Positions 35,298 to 44,425 are shown, counted from the stretch's first letter. The stretch is DNA of 64,000 nt from Minwuia thermotolerans (GCA_021604565.1 BQJF01000001.1:62001-126000), one strand, 5' to 3'. Program-made: numbers and translations. The notes: a model not told the origin generated them from the sequence alone.

Positions 35298-36254
35298 ATG
35301 GATTACGGTTTCGCATGGTTCACGCGCGGCCCGCTGGCAAACAGCGACAGCCTGCGCAAGATCGCGACCACAGGCGAGAGCCTGGGCTACAGCCACATCG
35401 TGGTCCCTGACCATGTCGTCATACCGATGGCGATCGACAGCACCTATCCCTACAGCGCTGACGGGTCCTTTCCCGGCACCGCCAACGGCGAATGCATGGA
35501 TACGCTGGTGGCCCTGTCGTTCATCGCCGCCATGACCAGCCGGTTGCGGCTGCTGACCTCCGTCATGGTGGTGCCGCACCGCCCAGCGCTGCTGACCGCG
35601 AAGATGGTCGCCACCATCGATCAGCTTTCCGGCGGTCGCATGACGCTCGGCTGCGGCGCCGGCTGGATGGAGGAGGAGTTCGAAGCGCTGGAACTGCCCC
35701 CCTATGCGGAGCGTGGCGCGGTGACCGATGAATATATCGAGGTGTTTCGCAAGGTCTGGTCCGCCCCGACAGTCAGTCACGCGGGCAAGTATGTGAATTT
35801 CCGGAATGTCTCCGTCCTGCCCAATCCGGTGCAGAAGCCCGGCGTGCCGATCTGGACCGGTGGCGAGAGTGCTCCGGCGCTGCGCCGTGCGGTCCGCGTC
35901 GGCGATGGCTGGTATCCCATCGGCAACAACCCCCGCTTCCCCATGGACACGCATGCCCGCATCGCCGGACGCCTCGACCGGCTGAAGGGGATCGCCGATG
36001 AGGAGGGGCGCGACCTGGCAACGCTGGATCTCGCCTACTGGAGCCACTGGTACAACCTGGGCGAGGAGGTCCGGAACAAGGACGGGGACCGGATGATCCT
36101 GACCGGTTCGGCAGATGCCATCGCCAATGATATCGGCGAGATGCAGCGACAGGGCTTCGGCAATCTGATGCTGAACTTCACGGCCGGCAGTGCAGGAGAA
36201 ACCACTGACCGGATGGCCGCCTTCATGGCCGATGTCGCCCCCCGGGTCGCCTGA
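35298..36254 (+). CDS. LLM-class flavin-dependent oxidoreductase
   Basis: Luciferase-like oxidoreductase of 318 residues. MDYGFAWFTRGP starts strand 1; GYSHIVVPDHVVIP, LRLLTSVMVVPHRPALLTAK and LSGGRMTLGCGAGWMEEEFEALELP are the typical LLM segments lining the flavin site. NPVQKPGVPIWTGGESAPALRRA is the later phosphate region. GGAAGAGG precedes the ATG at 35298. Two thioesterase genes follow on the same strand, the first 16 bp away, so it may act on a CoA ester or ketone. The substrate and cofactor (F420 or FMN) are not readable. Confidence 0.85.
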   Translation: MDYGFAWFTRGPLANSDSLRKIATTGESLGYSHIVVPDHVVIPMAIDSTYPYSADGSFPGTANGECMDTLVALSFIAAMTSRLRLLTSVMVVPHRPALLTAKMVATIDQLSGGRMTLGCGAGWMEEEFEALELPPYAERGAVTDEYIEVFRKVWSAPTVSHAGKYVNFRNVSVLPNPVQKPGVPIWTGGESAPALRRAVRVGDGWYPIGNNPRFPMDTHARIAGRLDRLKGIADEEGRDLATLDLAYWSHWYNLGEEVRNKDGDRMILTGSADAIANDIGEMQRQGFGNLMLNFTAGSAGETTDRMAAFMADVAPRVA

Positions 36255-36270
36255 CGGAGCTATCGCAGAC

Positions 36271-36723
36271 ATGACTGAAGACGTACCGGCGGGTTTCCGC
36301 CCCGCGCGGCTGCCTGCGCCGTTCATCGAGGGCAATGGCCCGATGTTCTGGCGTGACGAGGACGGCTATCTGATCCTCGGCATCCGGGTCGAGCCGCGCC
36401 ATACCAATGCGGGTGGCACGTTGCACGGGGGCATGCTGATGACCCTGGTGGACATGCAGCTCAATTCATCACTGAACTACCAGCTCGATACCGGGCTGTT
36501 CATCCCGACCGTTTCCATCAACGTCGACTTCCTGGCACCGGCTGTCGCGGGTGACTGGGTACAGGGCCGCACGGAGGTTCTGAAACGTGGCGGCAGCACC
36601 GTCTTCACCGACTGCCGAATCATCAAGCAGGACGGCACGCTGATCGCGCGCGCCGCCGGAATCTTCAAACTGCCGCGCAATGGAGACCCCAACGCGCTGG
36701 ACCCGAAGGAGCTGTTTCAGTGA
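36271..36723 (+). CDS. PaaI family thioesterase 1 of a tandem pair
   Basis: Hotdog-fold thioesterase of 150 residues. TNAGGTLHGGMLMTLVDMQL carries the HGG motif and the Asp of the PaaI/ACOT13-type active site. The core strand VSINVDFLAPAVAGDWVQGRTEVL is also typical. It hydrolyses an unidentified acyl-CoA. The end overlaps the next gene as GTGA, so the two are translated together and may form a heteromer. It is about 35-40% alike, by eye, to its neighbour (for example FLAP.. and VEGRTEV segments), indicating an old tandem duplication. Confidence 0.85.
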   Translation: MTEDVPAGFRPARLPAPFIEGNGPMFWRDEDGYLILGIRVEPRHTNAGGTLHGGMLMTLVDMQLNSSLNYQLDTGLFIPTVSINVDFLAPAVAGDWVQGRTEVLKRGGSTVFTDCRIIKQDGTLIARAAGIFKLPRNGDPNALDPKELFQ

Positions 36724-37178
36724 CACCAGAGCAAGAACATGACGTACCGGAGGGGTTCAAGGTCTTCGGCGTGCAGGATGGCCTGTTCGGACTTGTCGGC
36801 CCGGTCTTCGGCCGCATCATGGACGGAGAGGCGCATCTGGGGTTCAGGGTGGCGGAGAAGCATCTGAACCCGACCCGCACCTGTCACGGCGGTATGCTGG
36901 CGACACTGGTCGATGTCCAGATCGGCTTTGGCTCCGCAGTTGCGCTGAAGCAGCAGAAGTTCTTCCCCACCATCAACCTGAACTGCGATTTCCTCGCCCC
37001 CGTCCTGACCGGGCAGTGGGTGGAGGGCCGGACGGAGGTCATCCGTGCCACACCGCGCATGGTGTTCTGCAACGCCATGCTGCTGGTGGACGACAATCCG
37101 GTGCTGCGCGCCAACGGCATCATGAAGATCCCGAGCGACCGCGACAGCCGATTCGAGATGACCCGGCCGCAGACATGA
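36720..37178 (+). CDS. PaaI family thioesterase 2 of a tandem pair
   Basis: Hotdog-fold thioesterase of 152 residues. NPTRTCHGGMLATLVDVQIGFG matches the PaaI HGG/Asp site, and NLNCDFLAPVLTGQWVEGRTEVIRATPR matches the core. The start is GTG at 36720, overlapping the stop of the first thioesterase (GTGA). Conserved catalytic positions in both copies argue that neither is a decayed paralogue. The pair follows an LLM oxidoreductase in one operon. Confidence 0.85.
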   Translation: MTPEQEHDVPEGFKVFGVQDGLFGLVGPVFGRIMDGEAHLGFRVAEKHLNPTRTCHGGMLATLVDVQIGFGSAVALKQQKFFPTINLNCDFLAPVLTGQWVEGRTEVIRATPRMVFCNAMLLVDDNPVLRANGIMKIPSDRDSRFEMTRPQT

Positions 37179-37246
37179 TCCGCCCCTGACCCGAGATCAG
37201 GCGGGAGGGGGAGAGGGGCGGAACGGTCGGCAGTCAGAAACCCGAC

Positions 37247-37768
37247 TCAATCCGCCTTGGGCGGTGCGGCAGCCAGTTCTTCACGGAACACGGTCAGCGC
37301 GGCGATGGCAAAGCGAACCATGTTCGCAGGCCGGTCACTGTCGCCGGTCTCCAGGGTACGCTTGACCGTGCTTGCGCCGGCGACGGCGCAGCAACTGTGC
37401 CCGGCATCGTCACCATAGCCATTTCCTGTTGGCCCTGCGGCACCGGTCTCCGCCAGTCCCCAGTCACCGCGCATGTTGGTCTTCACCGCCTCCGCAAGGC
37501 ATGCCGCGAAGGGTTCGGAGCTCGACCGGATGCCGGTCTGCATCAGGGCACGGATATCCAGCCCGGTCAGTTCCCGGATCGATGTGCGATTGTAGATGAC
37601 CGCACCGCCCCGGAAATAGGTGGAGGCCCCCGGCACGGCCAGAAGTGCCGCAGAGATCAGTCCCCCGGCGGAGGATTCGGCCACCGCCACGCGCTCCCCG
37701 CGATCCTTCAGCATCGCGCCGACTTCGGCGCCGAGCCTGAGCAATTCATCCATCGAAGCATCCAACAT
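37247..37768 (-). CDS. CinA C-terminal-domain protein (nicotinamide-nucleotide amidase type)
   Basis: A 173-residue single-domain CinA/PncC protein, which deamidates nicotinamide mononucleotide in pyridine nucleotide recycling. Seen: VAVAESSAGGLISAALLAVPGASTYF (usually AESxTGG), GGAVIYNRTSIRELTGL, and GLAETGAAGPTGNGYG (usually TGxAGPxG). The second Ser of AESSAGG stands where Cys or Ser is usual. FREELAAAP is the short C-terminal helix. The ATG at 37768 has GGGGGGACGGG before it. It is divergent from the membrane AraC regulator, whose start is 86 bp away. Confidence 0.82.
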   Translation of the reverse strand: MLDASMDELLRLGAEVGAMLKDRGERVAVAESSAGGLISAALLAVPGASTYFRGGAVIYNRTSIRELTGLDIRALMQTGIRSSSEPFAACLAEAVKTNMRGDWGLAETGAAGPTGNGYGDDAGHSCCAVAGASTVKRTLETGDSDRPANMVRFAIAALTVFREELAAAPPKAD

Positions 37769-37854
37769 CCCGTCCCCCCACGTCACAAACCGATTGAAAC
37801 GACAGTCTCCCCGCGCCAAAGCTGAACCGTCAAGCAAAGCCTCAGGACCGAACC

Positions 37855-38892
37855 GTGACCGAAAGTGCCGATACAGTACTGCGCCTGCTGACGATGGGGG
37901 CTTTCGCCCTGATTGCTGCAACACTGGTCGTTCGGCAACCGCGTCAGTCGCTCACCTGGCTGCTTGTCATCCTGATCGCCTGCACTACCGCCTATCTGCT
38001 CTTGAGCGGCGGCGATCCGCTCGCACCCGACATGGGCCTTTTCCGGCTGCTGCTGCTCGGCCTAGCCCCGACAGTTCCCTTTGCGGTCTGGGCGGTGGTC
38101 ATGACAGCCTTTGATGACGCGTTTCGCCATGTGCGCGTCTGCATTGCCGCGCTGGCATTGCTGGCGGCCATGCAGGCACTTGCCTTCGCCACCCTGCCGG
38201 AGGACTTGCGACCCGCGCTGGTGACCCTGCAACGCATCGGCGGGCTGCTGATGCTGTCGCATGCGGTGTTCAGAACCCTCGCCGGCCGCCGTGATGACCT
38301 GATGGAGCGGCGCCGGAGGTGGCGGCTGATTGCCGTGGCGATGATGGTACTGCAGGTAACATCGGTTCTGCTGGTCGAACTGGTCGTCACGGAGCCGGAG
38401 ATGCTGGCCCTGCTGACGCCGGTCAATGCGGGTGCCATCCTGGCTCTGACCTTGCTGTTCGGCGTGTCCTTCCTGACCATCGATCCGGTGGAGCCCCCAC
38501 AACAGGTCCCGCGGGCCACACCGGGCCAACAGTCATGCCCACCTGACGACAGGGTTGCCGGTCCGCTCCGCGCCTTCATCGATTCCGGCGGCCTGTGGCA
38601 GTCGGGGCTGACCGTTGCGGGTCTCGCGGCAAAGGCGGGTGTCACCGAGCATCGGCTGCGTTCCCACATCAATCGGGATCTGGGTTACCGGAACTTCAAC
38701 GCATTCCTGAATGTGCATCGGGTGGCCGAGGCGCAGAAGAGGTTGGCTGATCCCGAGTTGGCCCGGACACCCGTGCTGACCATCGCGATGGATCTGGGAT
38801 ACGGATCACTTGGCCCCTTCAACCGGGCGTTCCGGGAGATCACCGGCACAACACCCACCGCGTACCGCCGGGAAAACATCGCCGATTCCTGA
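37855..38892 (+). CDS. membrane-anchored AraC family transcriptional regulator
   Basis: A 345-residue protein with six or seven hydrophobic helices in residues 1-210, then an AraC DNA-binding domain at about 245-340. In that domain, LTVAGLAAKAGVTEHRLRSHINRDLGYRNFNAFLNVHRVAEAQ is the first helix-turn-helix, and VLTIAMDLGYGSLGPFNRAFREITGTTPTAYR the second plus signature. The membrane part probably senses a lipid or envelope signal. The start is GTG at 37855. It is followed 116 bp later by the desaturase fusion gene, its likely target. Confidence 0.87.
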   Translation: MTESADTVLRLLTMGAFALIAATLVVRQPRQSLTWLLVILIACTTAYLLLSGGDPLAPDMGLFRLLLLGLAPTVPFAVWAVVMTAFDDAFRHVRVCIAALALLAAMQALAFATLPEDLRPALVTLQRIGGLLMLSHAVFRTLAGRRDDLMERRRRWRLIAVAMMVLQVTSVLLVELVVTEPEMLALLTPVNAGAILALTLLFGVSFLTIDPVEPPQQVPRATPGQQSCPPDDRVAGPLRAFIDSGGLWQSGLTVAGLAAKAGVTEHRLRSHINRDLGYRNFNAFLNVHRVAEAQKRLADPELARTPVLTIAMDLGYGSLGPFNRAFREITGTTPTAYRRENIADS

Positions 38893-39008
38893 AAAAGCTC
38901 TCCGATTCCTTGATTCATCAGGCCGATCTCAGGATCGACAGGCCATCAGGCCGCGCCCACCGCACAGTGGCTTCATCGTCAACCAGTCAACGATGGAGCC
39001 AGAAGAAA

Positions 39009-40274
39009 ATGTCCGGTACCGAAGCACTCAGTCACTTTCCCGAAGTATGGCCGCTGATCTTCGCCTCCGACGCTGCGCGCTACTTCCTGTTCGCCGGAGC
39101 AACCTTCGTGCTGCTGCACCTGTTTCGCAGTCGGCTGGAGCGTTATCGCATTCAGCGCCGACGTGCCTCGAACCGGGACATGCTGCGGGAAGTGGGATGG
39201 TCGGCCCTGACCGCGCTGATCTTCTCCCTGAACGGCTTCCTGCTGGTCTGGTGCCTGATGCAGATGGACCTTATCCGGATCAGCGAGAGTTCGGGTGCGG
39301 CGGTGGTCGCGCTGCAGGTCCTGATGATTGTCCTGGCCCACGATGCCTGGTTCTACTGGCTGCATCGGGCGATGCACCTGCGCCCACTGTTCCGTATGGC
39401 GCACCTGACCCACCACAGGTCGGTTACCCCGACCTCTTGGGCGGCCTACGCCTTCGCACCGCTGGAGGCGGTGGCGGAGGCCGTGTTCCTGCCACTGTTC
39501 CTGCTGCTGGTCCCTGTCGACAGCGTGACCATCATCATCTTCCTCAGCCACATGATGGCGCGCAACGTGATCGGCCATTGCGGGGTGGAGATCATGCCCC
39601 GTGGCTGGGTCGACTGGCCGGTCGCACGCTGGATCACCACTCCGACGCACCATGACCTGCACCATGCCTGCGGCCGCTGGAACTACGGGCTGTACTTCAC
39701 CTTCTGGGACCGGCTGATGGGGACGGAACATCCCGACTACGCCGACGCATTCCGACGGAACGCCGCGGGAGGGGCAATGCAGCCGGAAGCGGGGGATGCG
39801 ATTGCAGGTGACGGGACAGTCACCAGACGCGGACGCCTCCGTCGGGTGACAGGCGCGCTGGTTCTGATCATCGGCGCAACGCTCAGCGGCGGGGCAGCCC
39901 CGATCCCGGAAGACGGTGCACCCGGACTGTCGGGCATCTGGGCCACGCCGGGCATGGGGGCCCTGGTGCGCATCGCGCCCTGTGATCCGGCCCGGCCAGA
40001 GGTCGCGCGGACCTGCGGCACCGTGATCTGGTCATGGGCGACGGACGGACCGCGCGACGTGCGCATCTTCAGCGACCTTGATGCACGTGGCGACGTGATC
40101 AGCGGGGCGATGCTCAATCCGGAAGACGGGGAGACCTATGAGGTGACGATGCGGCTCGCCGCCCCAGACCGGATCGACGTCAGGGGCTGCATCTGGATCA
40201 TGTGCCAGACGCAGGAATGGCGCAGGATCGACGCCTTACTGCGGGAGATCAATCGCGCCAGGGCGTCCGACTGA
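39009..40274 (+). CDS. sterol desaturase/fatty-acid hydroxylase fused to DUF2147
   Basis: A 421-residue fusion. Residues 1-250 are an integral-membrane di-iron hydroxylase with the three His boxes: HDAWFYWLHRAMH (111-123), HLTHH (132-136) and HHDLHH (214-219). Residues 309-405 are a DUF2147 domain (GLSGIWATPGMGALVRIAPC to CQTQEWRR), usually a separate secreted protein. Between them, residues 276-298 read like an old signal peptide (basic, then VTGALVLIIGATLSGG, then AAP), suggesting the fusion arose when a stop codon was lost between adjacent genes. Topology would put DUF2147 in the periplasm. The substrate lipid is unknown. Its stop abuts the convergent secB stop. Confidence 0.85.
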   Translation: MSGTEALSHFPEVWPLIFASDAARYFLFAGATFVLLHLFRSRLERYRIQRRRASNRDMLREVGWSALTALIFSLNGFLLVWCLMQMDLIRISESSGAAVVALQVLMIVLAHDAWFYWLHRAMHLRPLFRMAHLTHHRSVTPTSWAAYAFAPLEAVAEAVFLPLFLLLVPVDSVTIIIFLSHMMARNVIGHCGVEIMPRGWVDWPVARWITTPTHHDLHHACGRWNYGLYFTFWDRLMGTEHPDYADAFRRNAAGGAMQPEAGDAIAGDGTVTRRGRLRRVTGALVLIIGATLSGGAAPIPEDGAPGLSGIWATPGMGALVRIAPCDPARPEVARTCGTVIWSWATDGPRDVRIFSDLDARGDVISGAMLNPEDGETYEVTMRLAAPDRIDVRGCIWIMCQTQEWRRIDALLREINRARASD

Positions 40275-40733
40275 TCACTGCGTCGTCTGCGGTGCCTCCG
40301 CCTGCTGCTGACGGTTCTGCTGGTACAGGCGCATGAAGTCGATGGGATCGAGCAGCAACGGCATGAAGCCACCATCCCGTGTCAGGTCACCGATCACCCG
40401 GCGGGCGAAGGGGAAGATCAGACGCGGGCATTCGACCAGGCAGGCAATCTCGGTCTGTTCCTGAGGAATGCCGACCAGCGTGAAGACACCCGCATAGGTC
40501 AGGTCGATGATGAAAATCGTGGTTTCGCCGGAACTGGCCTGGATATCGAACTTGATCACGACCTCGAAAGTCGCGCCTTCCAGCTGCGCCGCTTCGACGT
40601 TCACGTTGATGTTCAGGCCGGTATCCTTCGGCGGCTCCGCCAGTACCGCCGGCGAATTCGGATTCTCGAAGCTCAGGTCCTTGATGTACTGGGCGTTGAT
40701 GCGGATCTGGGGAGCGGTCTGTTCTTCGGCCAT
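40275..40733 (-). CDS. secB: protein-export chaperone SecB
   Basis: Tetrameric cytosolic chaperone of 152 residues that keeps precursors unfolded for SecA. Seen: INAQYIKDLSFENPNSP at the N terminus, LNINVNVEAAQL, and the SecA-facing core VFTLVGIPQEQTEIACLVECPRLIFPFARRVIGDLTRDGGFMPLLLDPIDF, all canonical. The acidic/Gln-rich tail is short. The ATG at 40733 has AGGAAACC before it. Its stop codon directly abuts that of the convergent desaturase fusion with no spacer. Confidence 0.97.
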   Translation of the reverse strand: MAEEQTAPQIRINAQYIKDLSFENPNSPAVLAEPPKDTGLNINVNVEAAQLEGATFEVVIKFDIQASSGETTIFIIDLTYAGVFTLVGIPQEQTEIACLVECPRLIFPFARRVIGDLTRDGGFMPLLLDPIDFMRLYQQNRQQQAEAPQTTQ

Positions 40734-40949
40734 GGTTTCCTGCCTGCGCGTCGGTAAATGAGGGTTGCGCGGGCGTACCATGTGATCTTCACCCGGACAA
40801 GCATCGCGCCGATTTACTTGACGTAAGGCATTTGTCGCAGCGATCAGCTCGTATAGACTAATGGCGAAGGCAGGCTGCTGATGCCGGAAACCTTCTGTCT
40901 GCTATCCTTGGTTGCATGATGCGTCGTGACCTGTTGCGTGGAGCAACAT

Positions 40950-43451
40950 TTGAGACAGGGACTTCTCATACTGGTGCTGGTTCTGTTTGCTGGTGCGGCT
41001 CAGTCCCAGCGATCGGGGCCGGAGGCGTCGGCCCAACCCGACAAGGCAGCCCCCGACTGGGTGCAACCGGTCGATGAGAGAGAAATGCGGCCCTATCCGG
41101 AAGATGGAGCCAGACCTTCCGAGAACCCTCCGTCTTTCCGATGGCGACGCCGTGATTCCGGCGACGTCTACGAGGTCATCATCGATCTGGAAGACGGAGG
41201 CCAGATCCGGCGAATGGCAGCCACGAATGTGCTGGCCCTGAAGAAACCTCTGCCGGAGGGGCGGCATTCCTGGCAGGTCAGACGGTGGGCCGCCTTCGAC
41301 AAGGCTGACGGCTGGTCCAGGAAGCGCACGTTCACGATTGTGCCCGGAACACCGGCACGCCTGATCCTGAGCCCGACCGAGGCCTTTGATTTTGCAGCGG
41401 GACGGGGACGGCCTCGGCTACTGCCGCCGGACCCGCAACGTTCGCTGACAATCGCCGACGCATACGTGGGATGGAAACGCGAATTCTTCGATGCGGTCGA
41501 GAAACGATTGTTCAGGGACAGACAGGCCTTACCGGCAACGGACGGCAATCTCTCCGGGGTTGGTGCGACACAGATGACGCGGGAGGAACTGGTGGCCCTG
41601 AGGCGCGACATCCGCGCCTCGGTCAATCGGGTCATGCGCACCATCTATGACGGGATGCTGGTCTGGATCGTCACGAAAGACATCTACAGGGGCGACCCGG
41701 GCCTGGAGGAGGCGGCTGAGGCCATGCGCTGGCTGGCCAGTCTGGATCCGCTGGGTACAACGTCGAACAGGGTTTCCGACCTGCTGAACCTGCGGATCGC
41801 CGTGACGCTGGCGACTGCCTACGACATCCTTCACGACAAACTGGATCCCATCGACCGGATCAGGATCCTGTCGGTGATCGAAGACCGTATCCAGCAGACC
41901 TTCGACGCCTTTGTCGTGGATGAGAGCCGGGCGCTCGCGGCCTATCCATTCAATTCGCACGGCTTCCGTCATTCGCTCGGCATACTGGCCGTTTCCGCGA
42001 TACTCGCGGGCGAAACACCGCGGGCACGATCATGGTTCAATGCCACATATCCGCTGTTCACCGGTGTCGGCAATCCCTGGGGCGGGGACGATGGCGGCTA
42101 TGCCAACGGGATCAATTACGGCACCTGGGACACCCTGCACAATCTGGAGTATTGGGACGCCCTGCGGAATATCACGGGTATCGACTATTTCGGTTCGGGC
42201 TGGGCGCGCCAGGCAAGCATGTTCCTTCAGTACATCATCCCCCCGGGCACGCCGAGCAGCGGCTTTGGTGATGGCGCGGAGGACTTCAAACCGCTTGTCT
42301 GGTCCGAGACCATCCGGATGCTGTTCGAACGGACGCGCGTACCCGAAGCCGGACATCTCTATGTGGAATGGGCGGAATTCCTGAGTGGAAACAGGAGCGA
42401 CCTGCCTGAACTGGAAGATGAGTTCGCGAGCTGGACATTCCTGCTGGGTGCGGGTGCGCCCCCGGCCGCAATCGATACGACTGCCGAAGTGGTGAAGAAC
42501 CTGCCCGACTCTGCGATCTTTCCATCGATCGGCTGGGCGGCGATGCACAGTGACCTTGCCGATGTGGACCGGTTCTCGATCCTGTTCAAGTCAAGCCCCT
42601 ATGGCTCCTTCAGTCACAGCCACGCAGACCAGAACAGCTTCATCATCAACGGGCGTCGACAGAGAATAGCCATCGATTCAGGCTACTATGACACATACAA
42701 GTCCCGCCACCATCTGGCCTGGACCACAGAAACGGTCGCCCACAACGCCATTACCTTCGACGGCGGCAAGGGACAGCCCTGGAACAGCCTCGATGCCCAG
42801 GGCCGACTTGAAAGCTTCATCAATTGTCCCGGATATGACGCGGTAACCGGAGATGCGACGCAGGCCTACGCAGGTGAATTGCTGGAGGCAAGACGGACAC
42901 TGCTCTACCTGCGGCCGGACCAGTTGCTGGTTCATGATCGTCTGCGCTCCACCGAGCCACGACAGTTCGAGTGGAACATCCATGCCCTCGCCCGCATGGA
43001 ATTCGAAGGCCACAAGGGGATCAGCCTGCGGACATCGGACGCCAGTGTCTGCGTGCGACAGATCCATGGCCCGGAAACGGTCTTCAGCCAGAGCGACACC
43101 TTTCCCATCGAACCGAGCCGGGAGCTTCAACCCGATTGGCAGCCTCAATGGCATGGCCAGTTCCGCACCAGGCAGAAGCAGGAGAACATGGATTGGCTGT
43201 TCCTCGTCTCCTTCGACTGCAATGGCGGGACCGCAACGCAGGTGACACGGCTGGAGTCGGGGGCCCTGCAACTCGGCATCGACGGCAGGCGAGTCACGAT
43301 TGGTGCCGGAAGGACCAGCGTGATGGGCGCTGACGCAGCATCATGCCGCATCCCTCCGCCTGGTCGCCCCCTGGTCGCGGCGGCAGGGCAGATGCCGAAA
43401 CCGCAGGATGCAGAGGCGCTCCGTGCAGTGAGGTTGAGGCTTGGCAGATGA
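40950..43451 (+). CDS. secreted heparinase II/III-like protein
   Basis: A large exported protein of about 833 residues. A hydrophobic signal (LLILVLVLFAGAAQSQ) is followed by an N-terminal domain of the DUF4962/heparinase-N type (MRPYPEDGARPSENPPSFRWR), an alpha/alpha toroid (about 150-520), and the beta-sandwich heparinase II/III domain. YGSFSHSHADQNSFIINGRRQRIAIDSGYY carries the usual HADQ core. WTTETVAHNAITFDGGKGQ supplies the conserved HN motif. It probably lyses an acidic polysaccharide. The start is uncertain: TTG at 40950 has GGAG 6 nt upstream and leaves a clean signal peptide, and GTG at 40926 or 40938 are alternatives. It overlaps the TAXI gene by ATGA. Confidence 0.83.
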   Translation: MRQGLLILVLVLFAGAAQSQRSGPEASAQPDKAAPDWVQPVDEREMRPYPEDGARPSENPPSFRWRRRDSGDVYEVIIDLEDGGQIRRMAATNVLALKKPLPEGRHSWQVRRWAAFDKADGWSRKRTFTIVPGTPARLILSPTEAFDFAAGRGRPRLLPPDPQRSLTIADAYVGWKREFFDAVEKRLFRDRQALPATDGNLSGVGATQMTREELVALRRDIRASVNRVMRTIYDGMLVWIVTKDIYRGDPGLEEAAEAMRWLASLDPLGTTSNRVSDLLNLRIAVTLATAYDILHDKLDPIDRIRILSVIEDRIQQTFDAFVVDESRALAAYPFNSHGFRHSLGILAVSAILAGETPRARSWFNATYPLFTGVGNPWGGDDGGYANGINYGTWDTLHNLEYWDALRNITGIDYFGSGWARQASMFLQYIIPPGTPSSGFGDGAEDFKPLVWSETIRMLFERTRVPEAGHLYVEWAEFLSGNRSDLPELEDEFASWTFLLGAGAPPAAIDTTAEVVKNLPDSAIFPSIGWAAMHSDLADVDRFSILFKSSPYGSFSHSHADQNSFIINGRRQRIAIDSGYYDTYKSRHHLAWTTETVAHNAITFDGGKGQPWNSLDAQGRLESFINCPGYDAVTGDATQAYAGELLEARRTLLYLRPDQLLVHDRLRSTEPRQFEWNIHALARMEFEGHKGISLRTSDASVCVRQIHGPETVFSQSDTFPIEPSRELQPDWQPQWHGQFRTRQKQENMDWLFLVSFDCNGGTATQVTRLESGALQLGIDGRRVTIGAGRTSVMGADAASCRIPPPGRPLVAAAGQMPKPQDAEALRAVRLRLGR

Positions 43452-44425
43452 AACCGATCCGGTTGGCACTCACACTGGCGCTCACGGCATTCCTGGTCCA
43501 CGTTCCAGGCGCACGTGCCGATGACGGAAGCTTTCGCGTCCGCATCGCGACCGGCAGCCTGACCGGCGTCTACTACAGTGCCGGCAATGCGGTCTGCAGG
43601 GTTCTGGAGAGGCGGTTCGGAGGCAGAGTCGACTGCAAGGTTGTGGAGACAGGCGGTACGGGCACCAATATCCCGATGCTGTCGGAAGGGCGGGTTGAGT
43701 TTGCCATCGCGCAGGCAGATATCCTGCTCGCATCCACGTCTTCGGGCAGGACGGAGACCATCGCGGAAGCAAACGGCATCAGGGCGATTGCCGCACTCTA
43801 TCCGGAAGTGTTCCAGGTCGTGGCGCGTCGCGAACTCGGTCTGGAGCGTGCCGGGAAACTGGTCGATTACCGGACAAACCTGGGCATGCCTGATTCCGGC
43901 ACACGCAAGACGATCGACGGACTGTTGCGCGCCCTCGACATGTCACTGGATGAATTCAGGTATCCGATGGAAATCCCCGGTTCACGCGATCTTGATGCCT
44001 TCTGCAACCGGGAGATCGACGCCTTCGCCTTCGTCTCGGGTGTCCCGAACGGCAAGGTCGCCCTGGCACTGCAGCAATGCGGCGGTGCCATTGTCGGCTT
44101 CGTTCGACAGGTCAACGCAGGCTATGTCCGGACGACACCCGGCGTGGAGTTCTATCGGTTCCGAAAGAGCAGCTACCCCGGCATGGTCAGAACGGTCGAT
44201 ACCTTTGCGGTCCCGGCATTGCTGGTGACCCGGCAGGACATGGAGGGGAGCGACGTCAGGCGCATCCTCGGTGCGCTGCTGGACGACATTGCCTACCTGA
44301 GCAAGCTGCATCCCGCCTGGTCCGAGATATCCACGGTCAGCATGGCCCGAGACATCGAACCGGCCCTGATGCACGACGGCGCAAAAGCCGAGTATCTGGC
44401 CCGGCGGATCCTGCCCTTCAGGTAA
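43448..44425 (+). CDS. TAXI family TRAP-type solute-binding protein without a nearby permease
   Basis: Periplasmic protein of 325 residues. The signal peptide is about 1-24 (ending GARA before DDG). VRIATGSLTGVYYSAGNAVCRVLE is the classic TAXI N-lobe, and GGTGTNIPMLSEGRVEFAIAQADILL the next conserved block. It overlaps the heparinase-like gene as ATGA, so the two are co-translated. No TRAP permease gene lies near, and the fused permease at 22.4 kb belongs to another operon. It may serve a distant permease or act as a sensor or accessory binding protein for the polysaccharide enzyme. Confidence 0.87.
   Translation: MKPIRLALTLALTAFLVHVPGARADDGSFRVRIATGSLTGVYYSAGNAVCRVLERRFGGRVDCKVVETGGTGTNIPMLSEGRVEFAIAQADILLASTSSGRTETIAEANGIRAIAALYPEVFQVVARRELGLERAGKLVDYRTNLGMPDSGTRKTIDGLLRALDMSLDEFRYPMEIPGSRDLDAFCNREIDAFAFVSGVPNGKVALALQQCGGAIVGFVRQVNAGYVRTTPGVEFYRFRKSSYPGMVRTVDTFAVPALLVTRQDMEGSDVRRILGALLDDIAYLSKLHPAWSEISTVSMARDIEPALMHDGAKAEYLARRILPFR

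Noticed and set aside
37179-37246. Terminator between the thioesterases and the CinA gene
   Set aside because: G-rich and C-rich runs are present, but no stable uninterrupted stem with a following T-run can be drawn.
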